Part shown: positions 49,341 to 60,463 of the stretch, one piece after another
Layout: the number at the start of each line of letters is the position of its first letter
Numbering within the stretch: the first letter of the stretch is position 1
Origin: Voacanga thouarsii
Taxonomy: Eukaryota > Streptophyta > Magnoliopsida > Gentianales > Apocynaceae
DNA length: 64,000 nt
Direction: 5' to 3'
Assembly: GCA_026120185.1 (NCBI GenBank)
Contig: JANUWF010000008.1
Location: 62,001-126,000 of the forward strand
Position numbers and translations under genes: made by a program
The notes under the pieces: generated by a model
Told to the model about the DNA's origin: nothing
Seen by the model: the letters and a program-made list of their open reading frames with translations, nothing else
Database searches by the model: none

Positions 49341-49830
49341 GAACATCCTTCTCTGGAGATACCACAAACGGGTGGAAACAAGCCGCAGAGGTACGTTTCT
49401 TTAAAGTCATGGGTTTTAAAATTGGATAGCTTAAGTACCCAATAGAAGGCTGGTATTGGTTTGGTTATTAAATCTCCGAATGGACAACAGGGTAAGATCC
49501 ACTTTGAGTTAAAGAAGGGGACAACTAATAATCAGGTGGAATATGACGCCATTTTGTTAGGATTACGAATTCTGAAAGCACTGGAAGCTCGAGTAGTCAG
49601 AATTATAGGGGATTCTCAAGTGGTTATTTGACAAGTATTAGGAAATTATAAATGTGCTAACCCATTTCTGTCGGATAGGTTATAGGAGGTAAATGGGCTC
49701 CTTCAGCATTTCCAGGAGGTCATTCTAGCCCATGTTCCCAAATCGAAAAATCAAAGTGCTAATGATTTAGCTCAGCTGGCTTCAGGTTTTAGGAAAGCAG
49801 TGATGTGCCAACAGATAGCGGAGACAGAGT
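49341..49830 (+). pseudogene. Second (archaeal-type) RNase H of D
   Basis: Frames with several stops show AGIGLVIKSPNG, NNQVEYDAILLGLRIL (the catalytic Glu block), RIIGDSQVVI (catalytic Asp block), and KSKNQSANDLAQLAS (third Asp block). A second RNase H between the RT-linked one and integrase is the known mark of Tat-type elements. Confidence 0.82.
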
Positions 49831-51099
49831 ATCAGGAGGATTGGCGATAGGAGATTGTCACTTATTTAAGAAACCCGAATAGACAAGCGTCTCGCGATAT
49901 GAAACGAAAGGCCCTCAACTTTACATTGATAGGTAATGATTTGTTCCAGCAGAGTCACACCAGAGTTCTTTAAAGTGTCTCTCCAAGGAAGAAGCCTTGC
50001 GGGCTATGGCAAAGGTGCACGAGGGCTTATGTGGAGCACATCGAGCGGGCCCAAAACTGAAATGGACACTTCAACGTCATTGTTTCTTTTGGCCATCAAT
50101 AACTATAGATTGTAATGCTTATGCGGTTGGCTATAAAGCTTGCCAAAAGTATGGCCCTTTATTGCACACTCCTTCCATGGAATTGCATCCGATCATTAAA
50201 CTATAGCCTTTCCGTGGATGGGCCCTAGACATCATCGGAAAAATTTATCCACCTTCAGCAAAAAGGCACACATTTATATTGGTGGCAACGGATTACTTCA
50301 CCAAGTGGGTAGAGGCGGAACCATTGACCAGAGTGACACAAACAGCGGTCATCAACTTTCTCCAACAAAATATTCTATTCCGTTTTGGAATCCCAGAGAC
50401 AATAACAACGGATCAAGGAACGGTGTTTACAGGGGGCCAGGTACGTAATTTCCTAACACAGTTTAAAGTTAAGTTGCTTCACTCTTCTCCTTATTATGCA
50501 CAGGCTAACGGACAAGCAGAGGCAACAAACAAAACCTTAATCGGCATGATCCGCAAGGTAGTAGAAGACAATCTAAGAAGATGGCACGAGACGTTACAGG
50601 AAGTGTTATGGGCCCATCGGAATGCTGCTAAAACTACTATTGGCTTTACTCCGTTTAGACTAACTTACAGGCAGGATGTTATGTTACCTGTTGAGATATC
50701 ATTGCAATTAGCCCAGATAGCCTACCAGCATGGTCTAACAACTGAAGATTATCAGACAGCTTTGGCCCTGAGCTTAGACCTAGTTGAGATGGACCGCTGG
50801 GTTACCCTAGAGAATATAAAACAACACAAGGAGAAGGTAGCAAGGGCGTACAATCGGAAAATCCGTGAAAGAAGTTTTTAAGAAGGAGACATGGTATGAA
50901 GACTATTCTCCCCATTGCACCAAAAGATCCGAACTACGGCAAGTGGTCCGCGTTCTGGGAAGGCCCATTCTTAGTAACGCAAGTTTTTTATGAAGGAGCT
51001 TACCGCCTAATGACACCCGATGGAAAGGAAGCAGGTAAAGCAATTAACGGTAAGTTCTTGAAACGGTACTATCCGGCGTTCTGGGAAGGGACTAGATAG
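49831..51099 (+). pseudogene. Integrase of D
   Basis: The zinc-binding region (AHRAGPKLKWTLQRHCFFWP, then CNAYAVGYKACQKYG) is at 49997-50206. The core at 50215-50881 shows all three acidic residues: ALDIIGKIYPP, TTDQGTVFTGG and ANGQAEATNKTL. The C-terminal region 50896-51099 reads WEGPFLVTQVFYEGAYRLM and ends NGKFLKRYY, the usual end of Tat pol. Stops lie at about 50204 and 50879. An A-run follows the stop (51101-51115). Confidence 0.87.
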
Positions 51100-51211
51100 T
51101 AAAAAAAAAAAAAAAGAGAGAAAATCTTCTTGAGCAGAAAATTTTGTTCTGATATATTGAACTGATCACAAGAGGCTGACCAGATAGCCGTAAATGTCAT
51201 TACAAAAGAAA

Positions 51212-52609
51212 TCAGCTATCATCAGAAGGGGTGTTGGGCAACAGCATTGGCTGATAAGGAACAATCGCTAGCCGATTAAGGTCTTCTGATTCGGCGGACG
51301 CTTGGCTAGCCATCATGGCGATTTCCATTGGCTGCGGATTAGGAACTGGGAGCTCTGTTCCAGCCATCTCAGCCTCAGTTTCTATTCCTCCTTCAGGGGG
51401 CAGGGCCACCTCATCAATGCATATCTTTTGAACCCCTGTTTCGGCCGTCGAAATGGCAGTTTCTTTAGTTGGAGTTCCGGAAGGACCTACTTCGTCAGTA
51501 GTCGAAGGGTGTAGAGCCTTGTTCAGTTCGGCCACAAAGCAGTCCCATCTAGACTTCATCTCATTCAGTAGGATGGTTGAGTTTGATAGTTCAGCTTCAA
51601 GCAATTCCTCTTCCGCCTCCAGCATTAGCCGTTCGTCATTATGCTTGAGAAGGGAGTCGTCAATGGCTTTGACTGTTTCCTGGAGTCCTTTCTCTGATTT
51701 AAGCCGCTGCTCCAAGGCCTTTTTCTCAGAGGCAAGTTCTTCTTGGAGTTCTGATAATTGATGTTCGAGCCATTCAATCTTCCCCATTCCCTCCGCAATG
51801 TCAGCTCGCAGAAGCGTAAGATTACCCATGGATTCCCGGCGATCTTTCTCTACAAATACTGCATTTTCTCGATGTAGTTTTAGAAGCTCTAACTGGTTAT
51901 GAGTTTCATCTCGACGGTGCTGCGTGTTAAAGAAGAAACGACCAGTGAAGCGCATTTGCCCCAGGCACCCAATTGCCAAGTCCCAAAGCATAGGGGGTAT
52001 GTCTGGGTCGGCTGATTGTACAATCCGCAGAAGGGTGCGACTCACATTATCAAGGGTGGACCTCTCAGTAGGTAAGGAAGCCCCGATGAGACCATCAAGA
52101 AAGTCCAATGCCGAGGCCAACATCAGCATTGGCAGGGGAGTAGTAGCTTCTCCAGTTCCCTGGCTGGGGGGAGGTAGAGTTGTTTTGATGACATCAGCCA
52201 CTGGTGGTTTTTCAGGCCTTGGCGGAACAGAAGATGGACTTTTTGGAGTCGGTAGCTCAGCCGACGGAAGGTTTGCCACTGGTGGGGAAGTCAGCACGTT
52301 AGCAGCTGGAAGAGGAGCCGTGGCCTCCACCGCCAGGGTATCTGTCATTGGGGGAATAGTTCTTTTAGCCGCCCTTTCGGCTAAAGATCAGAGCGGAATG
52401 TCTTCCTCCGAGTCAGAAGAAGTGTCGATGATAATAGGACGACCTATCCCTTGTTTGCACTTTTGCATAAAAGATTGTGCTGATAATTAGATAAAAATTG
52501 AACATTAGGGAAGCCAAAAAAAAAAAAGAAGAATTGACAGAAGTAAACCTTGGAAACAGGAGGAGTCGGTGTTTCATGCTTCCTTTTTGATCGACGGAAC
52601 AAGGACAGG
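51212..52609 (-). pseudogene. Antisense coiled-coil gene of D (one apparent intron)
   Basis: On the strand opposite to gag-pol, between pol and the lost 3' LTR. Main open frame 51212-52348, 378 codons: Ala/Pro-rich N-terminal third (VLTSPPVANLPSAELPTPK), then a long Glu/Lys/Leu-rich coiled-coil stretch (roughly residues 150-290), then an acidic tail. The frame extends upstream to 52479 with one TGA, near 52408, and there holds RPIIIDTSSDSEED (52400-52444). A candidate intron, 52480-52548, has GTTTAC/ATCAG borders and a T-tract. The upstream exon reads RRSKRKHETPTPPVSK, then is cut by E at 52609 and resumes in frame at 63058-63117. The exon phases across the intron do not match by one base, so either the acceptor differs or an indel has occurred. 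Antisense ORFs here are known from Grande-like Tat elements; their function is not known. Confidence 0.68.
52605..52609. repeat. Target duplication ACAGG of gypsy E (left copy)
   Basis: ACAGG here, ACGGG at 63058-63062 after the right LTR: four of five bases match, the one difference being a transition. Confidence 0.75.
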
Positions 52610-53036
52610 TGTAGACAAGGAATTTTGGGATAAAATATATTTTCAAGATTAAAAGAAAATTATATATTTTAGTCTTGATTAATTAAAATTAATTCATGAA
52701 TAAATATAATTATTCTTGAATTAATATAATTGGGCTATCATTAAAAACCCATTAAATCCAATGGATTATGAAATTGGACAATTAAAATTGGGCTATTGTT
52801 AATGGTCCATTTTACATTAAATCCAATATATTATGGATTAAATGGAATCAGACTAGGCCCTAAAATTGGACTTGTAAAAAGACTCATAATCCAAATATAA
52901 TGTGGATTATATGAGATTGGGCCAAAATATAAATTAAGCCCAGGTCATCTTAAACCCAAGTCCATTAGGGTTTGTTGGGAGGCTCTTCCAAAATCCCACA
53001 TCGACTATTTATGCTAAAGTCAAGGAATTTTTAGCC

Positions 53037-53044
53037 TATAAATA
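53037..53044 (+). promoter_or_regulatory. TATA box in E 5' LTR
   Basis: TATAAATA, matched by the identical site at 62618-62625 in the 3' LTR. It precedes the AAGCTTCATCAAATTC repeats by about 85 bases, so those fall in the transcribed part. Confidence 0.7.
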
Positions 53045-53129
53045 GGGTCCTCCTTCAATGGTTCAGGGGACCCCAAGATCCTCAAGCTCAAGCTTCAACA
53101 AACAAGAGGCATCGCAAATTTAAGCATTC

Positions 53130-53224
53130 AAGCTTCATCAAATTCAAGGTTTAGAAGCTTCATCAAATTCAAGGTTCAGAATCATCATCAATCCAAGGTT
53201 CAGAATCTTCTTCAAATTTCAAGG
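53130..53224 (+). repeat. 25-bp tandem repeats in E LTR
   Basis: Units start at 53130, 53155, 53180 and 53204, each of the form AAKCWTCATCAA-TTCAAGG. The same array is at 62711-62804 in the 3' LTR. Confidence 0.8.
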
Positions 53225-53497
53225 CGTTCATCTTGCTCTACATCAAACAAGTCTTGAAGGCTTGGCAATCAAGTGTTCGTTATCAAATCCCGTTATCAAA
53301 TCCCGTTCGATGCGAGATCAAGCTCTTCAGCCCTCGAATCAATGTTTTTCAAAAAGAGAAGAATCGGAGGACTCATCCTGCAATTTAGGACTTCTTCGGA
53401 GATTTGTAACCACTTCTCATATTTACTAAATACTTTGTAAATTTTGATATTTTTCTTGTCTTATTTGCAGACTTGAAATTTGTCGTCTACAAATTTC

Positions 53498-53515
53498 TGG
53501 CACGCCCAGTGGGAC
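53498..53515 (+). promoter_or_regulatory. Primer-binding site of E
   Basis: TGGCACGCCCAGTGGGAC, six bases after the LTR end, identical to that of D. Confidence 0.78.
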
Positions 53516-53582
53516 TATCTCTGCCTTCCATCTCTTCTCTTCAAATCAACACCAAGTTCAAGTACAAGTATAAATCAACTCA

Positions 53583-54841
53583 ATGGCCCCAAAGAACAGC
53601 ACAACTGTATCTACTCGTTCAAAGGCTGCTGATATCATGGAGGCTGCTGCAACTGTTGGTAAGGCTCCACAAGCTTCAAGCCAAGGCATGCTGACAAGAA
53701 GTAAGGCTCGAGCTCTTTCACAAAGCGAGGCTCAAAACTTCAGCATTGTCTCATCGCCTGCAACTGCAAAGTTGAAGCAAGATGCTGCTTCTACAATGCG
53801 CAAGATGTCACCTTCATTGAAGAAGACCAATACCTCCAAACAAGCTGACCAAAGTTCAAGTACTGGCTCTACGCCTCAATCCCCTCATGGGGACTTCAAA
53901 TCTAATGCTTCATCAAATGAAGATTCCACTGCTTCTTCTGTGGCACCGGTTATGATGACGGGCACACAAAATTTGGAAGAGCAACTCGCGCACCTCACGA
54001 AGTTGGTGGAGGGACTCGCCAAACGCTCCCAAGAGCAAGATCTTATCATCGCGCATCTCATCAATCACTTTGAGAAGAATGGCGAAATAAGTCAAGCTCC
54101 TTAAAGAGATCTGAAGTGCAAGAGGAAGTGGAAACTTCTAAGAAATCATAAGATATTCAAATATCCTCAGAAGGTATGATTCCTGTGGACCAACTCAAAG
54201 ACTTCATCATAGGCATGATTAAGGACAAGTATGAAGGAGGTAGCAAATCCACCTTCACATATGCAAAGCCTTATTCGCAAAGAATTGATGACCTGAGAAT
54301 GCCAGCTGGATATTAGCCACCAAAGTTCCAACAATTTGATGGTAAAAGAAATCCCAAGTAGCATGTGGCTCACTTCATCGAGACATGCAACAATGCTGGA
54401 ACTTATGGGGATCTACTAGTGAAGCAGTTTGTACGCTCCCTTAAAGGGAATGCATTTGACTGGTACACTGATCTGGCACCTGGTTCCATCAATAGTTGGG
54501 AGCAACTTGAACAAGAATTTCTCAACAGATTCTACAGTACACGCATAATCGTCAGTATGGTAGAGCTCACCAACTCTCGTCAATGGAAAGACGAACCAGT
54601 GGTGGACTATATCAACAAATGGAGGAATTTGAACCTTAATTGTAGAGATCGTCTAAGTGAATCATCGGCAATTGAGATGTGCATTCAAGGCATGCACTGG
54701 GGACTCCAGTATATCCTTAAAGGGATCATGCCAAAGACTTTTGAAGAATTGGCGACTCGCGCTCATGATATGGAATCGAGCATTGTCGCACGTGGGGGTA
54801 AGGCACCTGTCCAAGACCCTATCAAAGGCAAGGAAAAATAA
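53583..54841 (+). pseudogene. Gag of E, N-terminus and core (broken)
   Basis: The ATG at 53583 starts MAPKNSTTVSTRSKAADIME and runs 173 codons of Ser/Ala/Lys-rich sequence with a predicted helix (NLEEQLAHLTKLVEGLAKRS). A frame change near 54100 and stops near 54164, 54315 and 54358 precede the gag core at 54365-54841: AHFIETCNNAGTYGDLLVKQ, FVRSLKGNAFDWYTDLAPG, LEQEFLNRFYSTR. This matches the gag core of D. Confidence 0.85.
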
Positions 54842-54892
54842 GATTTTAGAAAAGGGAGCAAACCTTTTTCTAAAACTGAAGCAAAGGAGTCC

Positions 54893-56547
54893 ATGGCCAT
54901 AGTCGCGGCTCCAATAAAAATTTCTTCGAAGGTGACTCAAAAAGTGACCAAGAAGATAGATCCTCCACAAGAAAGGAAAAAGGTGACCTTAGAAGAAAGG
55001 CAGTCTAATGAATATCCTTTTTTCGACTCTGATGTTTCTTCAATGTTCGATGAGTTATTAGCTGCTAGAGCTATAGAGTTACCGGAGGCAAAGTGTCCGA
55101 ATGAAGTTGGACGAATAAAAGATCCCAACTACTGTAAGTACCATCGGCTAATTGGTCATCCAATTGAGAAATGCTTTGTATTTAAGGACAAGATCATGCA
55201 GTTGGTCCGTGAAGGACATGTAGTCCTTGAAGAAGACAAAGCATCCGCAAATTTGACAACTGTTGGCGTCCCTCCCATTGAACTCGATATTTTGGAGGTT
55301 AAATTTGGAAGTTTTGATCCTGTCAAGGTTGAAGTTGATAGACAAGTCCTTCCTACCAAACCATATCAACAAGAAATTGAAGAACCTTCTGTCCATGGTG
55401 AAGATGAAGGCTGGACGCTTGTGACAAGAAGGAAGAAACGCACCAAAGCCTCAAGAGGTGGAGCTTCACTGGTCAGAAGCAGATTCACAAAGAAAAATGT
55501 GAAGAAGGTCAAAAGTAAGAAGACCAAATCTGCATCAACAGTAGATGATTCTTTCTGGAAGAGATCTCCGACACCTCTCACACTAAAAGACTTCATACCA
55601 AGGGAACTTGCTGAAAAGTTCAACATTGTTTCATGTTATGCCATACATGATGAGGAAAGCAAAGAAGACAATGATGAATGTATAAATGAAGGAGACCTGG
55701 AGAGAATTGAAGCTTCAACAGACCTTAGTAGCTATATGGCTGAGATCACATTTACTGACGATGACTTGCTGCTTGGCTCAACGCCTCACAACCGACCGTT
55801 ATTTGTGGCTGGCTACGTGCAAGAACAGAGGGTGAATAGGATACTGTTAGACGGAGGATCGGCAGTTAACATCTTACCTCTGCAAACGTTAAGAGAGTTG
55901 GGCATTCTTATGGATGAGTTGTCTCAAAGTCGCCTTATGATACAAGGCTTCAATCAAGGGGGCAACGAGCTAGTGGTACTATTCGATTGGATATATTGAT
56001 TGAAGATATGCTTTCAACTGCTCTTTTCCATGTTATTGATGCCAAGACCTCCTACAATATTCTGCTAGGAAGGCCATGGCTCCATGATAATGGTGTAGTG
56101 CCATCAACCCTACATCAATGTTTCAAATTCCGTCGAAATGGCGTGGTGAAGAAAATAGATGCGAATGATAAACCATTCACTGAAGCTGAGGCGCATATTG
56201 CTGATGCTAAGTACTACCTTAAAAAGGATGGCGAATCAACTAAGATCGATTTATCGGAGGGGAAGGAAGATAAAAAGATAACCTTCTCCAAAGATGTTAA
56301 AGCTACAATACGTGCAGAAAGCTCTACCAAGCACCCTGCATGCAATAAGCCACTAAGAGGGCTCACTTTGCCTCTTACAAAGGTTGATCCTGTCAAGTCA
56401 TCAAATACTCCTATAAAAGGATTTGTTCGACCGAAGAAAGAAGCAAAAGTAGAGCATGATGAATTACCAACCTCACGTACTGAGGAAGGATTTGACCCAA
56501 ATGCTTATAAGCTCCTAGCAAAAGTTGGATATAACTCGCAAAGTTAA
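54893..56547 (+). pseudogene. Gag C-terminus and protease of E (frameshift)
   Basis: Open at 54893-55999: the CKYHRLIGHPIEKCFVF block (residues ~82-98), a basic stretch (KKNVKKVKSKKTKSAS), and the protease start NRILLDGGSAVNILPLQTL with the active-site Asp. A one-base shift near 55980 moves the reading to 55987-56547, which has FHVIDAKTSYNILLGRPWLH and VVPSTLHQCFKF, the protease C-terminal half. The protease would cut the polyprotein. Confidence 0.87.
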
Positions 56548-56721
56548 CATTTGTTGGGAAAGCTTCCTGCTGATATCAACAAGGAAAAGGGTTAAAGCTC
56601 GGGATCTATCCAAAGCATGCCAATAGGAAAAGAGCGTGCTGGCCTGGGTTACAAATAAGCATCTCCCATCAGACTCAAGATTAAAAGGGCCAACGTACAG
56701 TATATTACTGTAGAAGATGAG

Positions 56722-58990
56722 GTGACATCAAAACCGCGATCTGTTTTTGGTGGGATAGGGGATACAAATTCACGTCCATCTGTCTTCACTAGATTAGGCC
56801 AAAAGAAAAGAAGAAAATCTGCTTTTAAGAGGCTTGGTGTCACAATCACTTCAAAGGCAAGACATTCCAGCAAAGTCTCCTCCAAGGCAAGAACGGTGGT
56901 GAATTGCAATGGAATCTTAAAAATAATAACACAAGTGACGCCTGATGTGCCTTGTGATGAAGAAAGTATAGCCTCTTGTAATCACATTACCATCTATGAT
57001 GAAGAGTGTGCCGAAGAAGAGGATGCTAAGCATGCTCCAGTAGAACTTGAAGAAGGCATAAAAGTCACAGTTGATGAACTTAAAGAAGTAAACTTGGGCA
57101 CTATTGAAGATCCTCGCCCAATTTACATAAATGCACTCTTATCGCCTGAAGAAGAAAAGGCCTATGTCGACCTGTTGAAGGAATTCAGAGACGTCTTTGC
57201 TTGGACATATAAAGAAATGCTGGGCTTAGACATCAAAATTGTTGTCCACTATTTAGCTGTAAAGGATGGGGTAACACCAGTAAAGCAAGCCCAACGGCGT
57301 TTTCGACCTGAGCTAGTTCCATTAATTGAAGTAGAAGTGAACAAGCTGATCGAAGCCAAATTTATTCGAGAGGTCAAGTATCCAACTTGGGTTGCGAATA
57401 TTGTCCCTGTAAGGAAGAAAAATGGACAAATTCAAATTTGTGTGGATTTTAGGAATCTAAATGATGCCTATCCAAAAAATAATTTTCCGTTGCCCATTCT
57501 TGAACTGATGGTAGATGCAACCACTGGTCATGAAGTTCTATCTTTCATGGTTGGATCCTCTGGGTATAACCAAATCAAAATGTCACCCGAAGATGAGGAG
57601 CTTACTGCCTTTCGTACTCCAAAAGGAATCTATTGCTACACAGTAATGCCTTTTGGTCTAAAGAATGCTGGAGCCACATATCAAAGAGTAATGCAAAAGA
57701 TCTTTGATGACATGCTACACAAGATCGTGGAATGTTATGTGGATGATTTGGTGGTTAAGTCACGTAAACGAGCTGATCATCTTCAAGATTTGAGAAAGAC
57801 TTTCGAGCGACTCCGAAAATATCAATTGAAGATGAATCCTCTTAAATGTGCTTTTGGTGTCACCTCTGGAAAATTTTTGGGTTTCATCGTTCGTCATCGA
57901 GGTATTGAAATAGATCAATCAAAGATCAATGCGATTATGAGGATGCCTGAACCGAGAAATATTCATGAATTAAAAAGTTTACAAGGAAAGTTGGCCTACC
58001 TCCGAAGGTTCATCTCAAATCTTACCGGACGTTGTCAACCGTTCAGTCATCTAATGAAGAAGGGTGTACCATTTGAATGGGATGAAGCGTGCCAAAATGC
58101 TTTCAAATGCATCAAATCTTACTTGATGAAGCCTCATGTGCTTGCTGCACCTATCCCGGATAAGCTATTGATTTTGTACGTTGCTGCGCAAGAACGCTCA
58201 GTGGGGGCATTGCTAGCTCAAGAAAATGACAACGGCAAAGAAAATGCACTCTATTACTTAAGTTGGATGATGACACCGAATGAGTTAAATTATTCACCAA
58301 TTGAGAAGCTTTGCCTAGCCTTGATATTTGCAATTCAAAAATTGAAACATTATTTTCAAGCACATACTGTACGCCTTATTTCCAAGGCTAATCCCATAAA
58401 GTATGTCATGACAAAGCCTGTGCTATCTGATCGTTTAGCAAGGTGGTACCTTCAACTCCAACAATTTGATATTGTCTTCATCCAACAAAAAGCTGTCAAA
58501 GGACAAGTGTTGGTGGATTTCTTGCCTGATCATCCTATCCCTGCTGAGTGGGAACTAAGTGATGAGTTGCCTGATGAAGATGTTCTTGTCATTGAGATTG
58601 TCCCACCATGCAAGATGTACTTTGACGGTGCGGCACATCGTGAAGGTGCTGGAGCTGGTGTAGTATTCATTACCCCTGAAGGAGATGTACTACCGTACTC
58701 TTTCACCTTGACTAAACGATGCTCAAATAACGTGGCTGAATACCAAGCCCTTATACTTGGATTAGAGTTGGCTGTTGATATGAAGCGACTGCACCTTGAA
58801 GTATATGGGGACTCCCAATTGATTGTTAATCAATTACTTGGTGAGTATGATGTTAAGAAGCCTGAGTTGATCCCGTATTATAATTATGCGAGATGACTTA
58901 TGGGATATTTGGGTGATGTGACGATCGAGCATGTATTAAGAAGTAAAAATAAGCAAGCTGATGCGTTGGCAAAATTGGCTTCTACTTTAT
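56722..58990 (+). pseudogene. RT, RNase H and second RNase H of E
   Basis: A 724-codon open frame to 58896. RT: YKEMLGLDIKIVVHYL, IVPVRKKNGQIQICVDFRNL, GYNQIKMSPEDEELTAFRTP, VMPFGLKNAGATYQ, and CYVDDLVVKS with both catalytic Asp. First RNase H: LLILYVAAQERSVGALLAQE, then LSPIE-like NYSPIEKLCLALI. Second, archaeal-type RNase H: CKMYFDGAAHREGAG, NNVAEYQALILGLELA, VYGDSQLIVNQL. A TGA at 58894 interrupts, after which the same frame resumes with SKNKQADALAKLAS, the last catalytic block. This is the best kept pol part of the window. Confidence 0.92.
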
Positions 58991-60359
58991 GTCTACATGA
59001 TCGAGAAATTCAAATTGCTATATGTCAAACTTGGGTCCTACCTCCTATTTTTGAAGATGAAGATGATGAAGGACATGAAATCCATTCTGTCTTCGTTTAC
59101 GAAATTAATGAAGAAGATTGGAGACAACCTTTTATAGATTATCTTAAAGATAGGAAGCTTCCAGATAATCCACGAAGACGGAGTGATATTCGCCGGCGTG
59201 CCACCCGCTTCTTTTTCTATAAGGATACGCTCTTTCGAAGTTCATTTGAAGGTGTCTTCTTGAGATGTTTAGGTCAAGAAGAAGCTGTGCAAGCAATGGA
59301 AGAAGCTCATTCTGGTATATGTGGATCCTATCAATCTGGTCCGAAGCTTCATTTTCGTATCAAGAGGATGGGATATTATTGGCCTACTATGGTGAAAGAT
59401 TGTTTGGATTATGCTAGAAGATGTCAAGCATGTCAATTCAATGCCAATTATCTACATCAACCGCCAGAGCCATTGCACCCGACAGTTGCTTCATGGCCAT
59501 TTGATGCATGGGGATTGGATGTTGTTGGACCACTACCAAAGTCTTTTGCTGGGCATCTTTATATTTTGGCTACAATGCATTACTTCTCTAAATGGGCGAA
59601 GTCGTAGCGCTAAAAGAAGCAAAAAAGGAAAATGTTATTGATTTTATATGTGTAAACATTATTTATCGATATGGCATTCCTCGATATATTATCACAGATA
59701 ACGGCAAGCCATTTTGCAATAATTTGATGGACAAATTATGCGAGAAGTTTAAATTCAAGCAGTACAAATCTTCTATGTACTATGCCCAGGCTAATGGACT
59801 TGCTGAAGCTCTCAATAAAACTTTATGCAATTTGTTACAAAAAGTGGTTACTAAGTCAAAAAGGGATTGGCACCTTCATATTGGAGAGGCACTTTGGGCA
59901 TATAGGACCACTTACCGCACTCCAACCCAAGCTACCCCATATGCGTTGGTATATGGTGTCGAAGCTGTCCTTCCACTAGAGCAACAAATTCCTTCCTTGA
60001 GGATTGCTATTCAAGAAGGTCTCACCAAGGAAGATAATGTCCGTCTCAGACTTGAAGAGTTAGAAGCACTTGATGAAAAGAGGTTAGAAGCACAACAAAT
60101 GTTAGAATGCTACCAAGCTCGTGTTTCCAAAGCCTTTAACAAGAAGGTGCATCTTCGTTCCTTTCAAGTTGGTGATTTAGTGCTTGCTGTGAAAAGACCA
60201 ATCATCGTTGGACACAAACCAAAGAAGTTGACATCAAAATGGGATGGCCCATATGTTGTTCAAGAGGTCTACTCAAATGGATCTTATAAGATAGTTGCTG
60301 AAGATGGGTTGAGAATTGGACCGATCAATGGCAAGTATTTGAAGCGATATTATGCATAA
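58991..60359 (+). pseudogene. Integrase of E (frameshift in core)
   Basis: The zinc-binding region (EEAHSGICGSYQSGPKLHFR and ARRCQACQFNANYLHQP) and the first core part (WGLDVVGPLPKSFAGHLYIL, first Asp) are open to 59607, where a one-base shift occurs after HYFSKWA. The rest is open at 59592-60359: YIITDNGKPFC (second Asp), ANGLAEALNKTL (Glu), ALWAYRTTYRTPTQATPYAL, and the C-terminal WDGPYVVQEVYSNGSYKI ending KRYYA. Without the shift all catalytic residues would be present. Confidence 0.9.
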
Positions 60360-60366
60360 ATGATGG

Positions 60367-60463
60367 CTCCTCGACTGCACGAGCTTAAACTGCAAGTTAC
60401 TCCTTGACTGCACGAGCTTAAACTGTAAGTTACTCCTGGCCCGCATGAGTTTAAAATGTGTAA
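60367..60463 (+). repeat. 33-bp tandem repeats after E pol
   Basis: Three units start at 60367, 60400 and 60433, each of the form CTCCTNGACTGCACGAGCTT; the third is diverged. A fourth partial copy is near 60541. The array lies between the pol stop and the end of the antisense gene. Confidence 0.85.

Larger units (their letters stand above)
52610..53491 (+). repeat. 5' LTR of E
   Basis: 882 bp, TGTAGACAAGG to GTCGTCTACA, with perfect TGTAGAC/GTCTACA terminal inverted repeats. It has a TATA box at 53037-53044 and four ~25-bp repeats at 53130-53224. A 13-bp unit CGTTATCAAATCC is doubled at 53278-53303 but single in the 3' LTR, accounting with a 2-base gap for the 15-bp length difference. Confidence 0.95.

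Noticed and set aside
51924..52490. A 188-codon plus-strand ORF opposite the D antisense gene
   Set aside because: Shadow of the coiled-coil and Pro-rich frame; composition mirrors it and no family is recognised.
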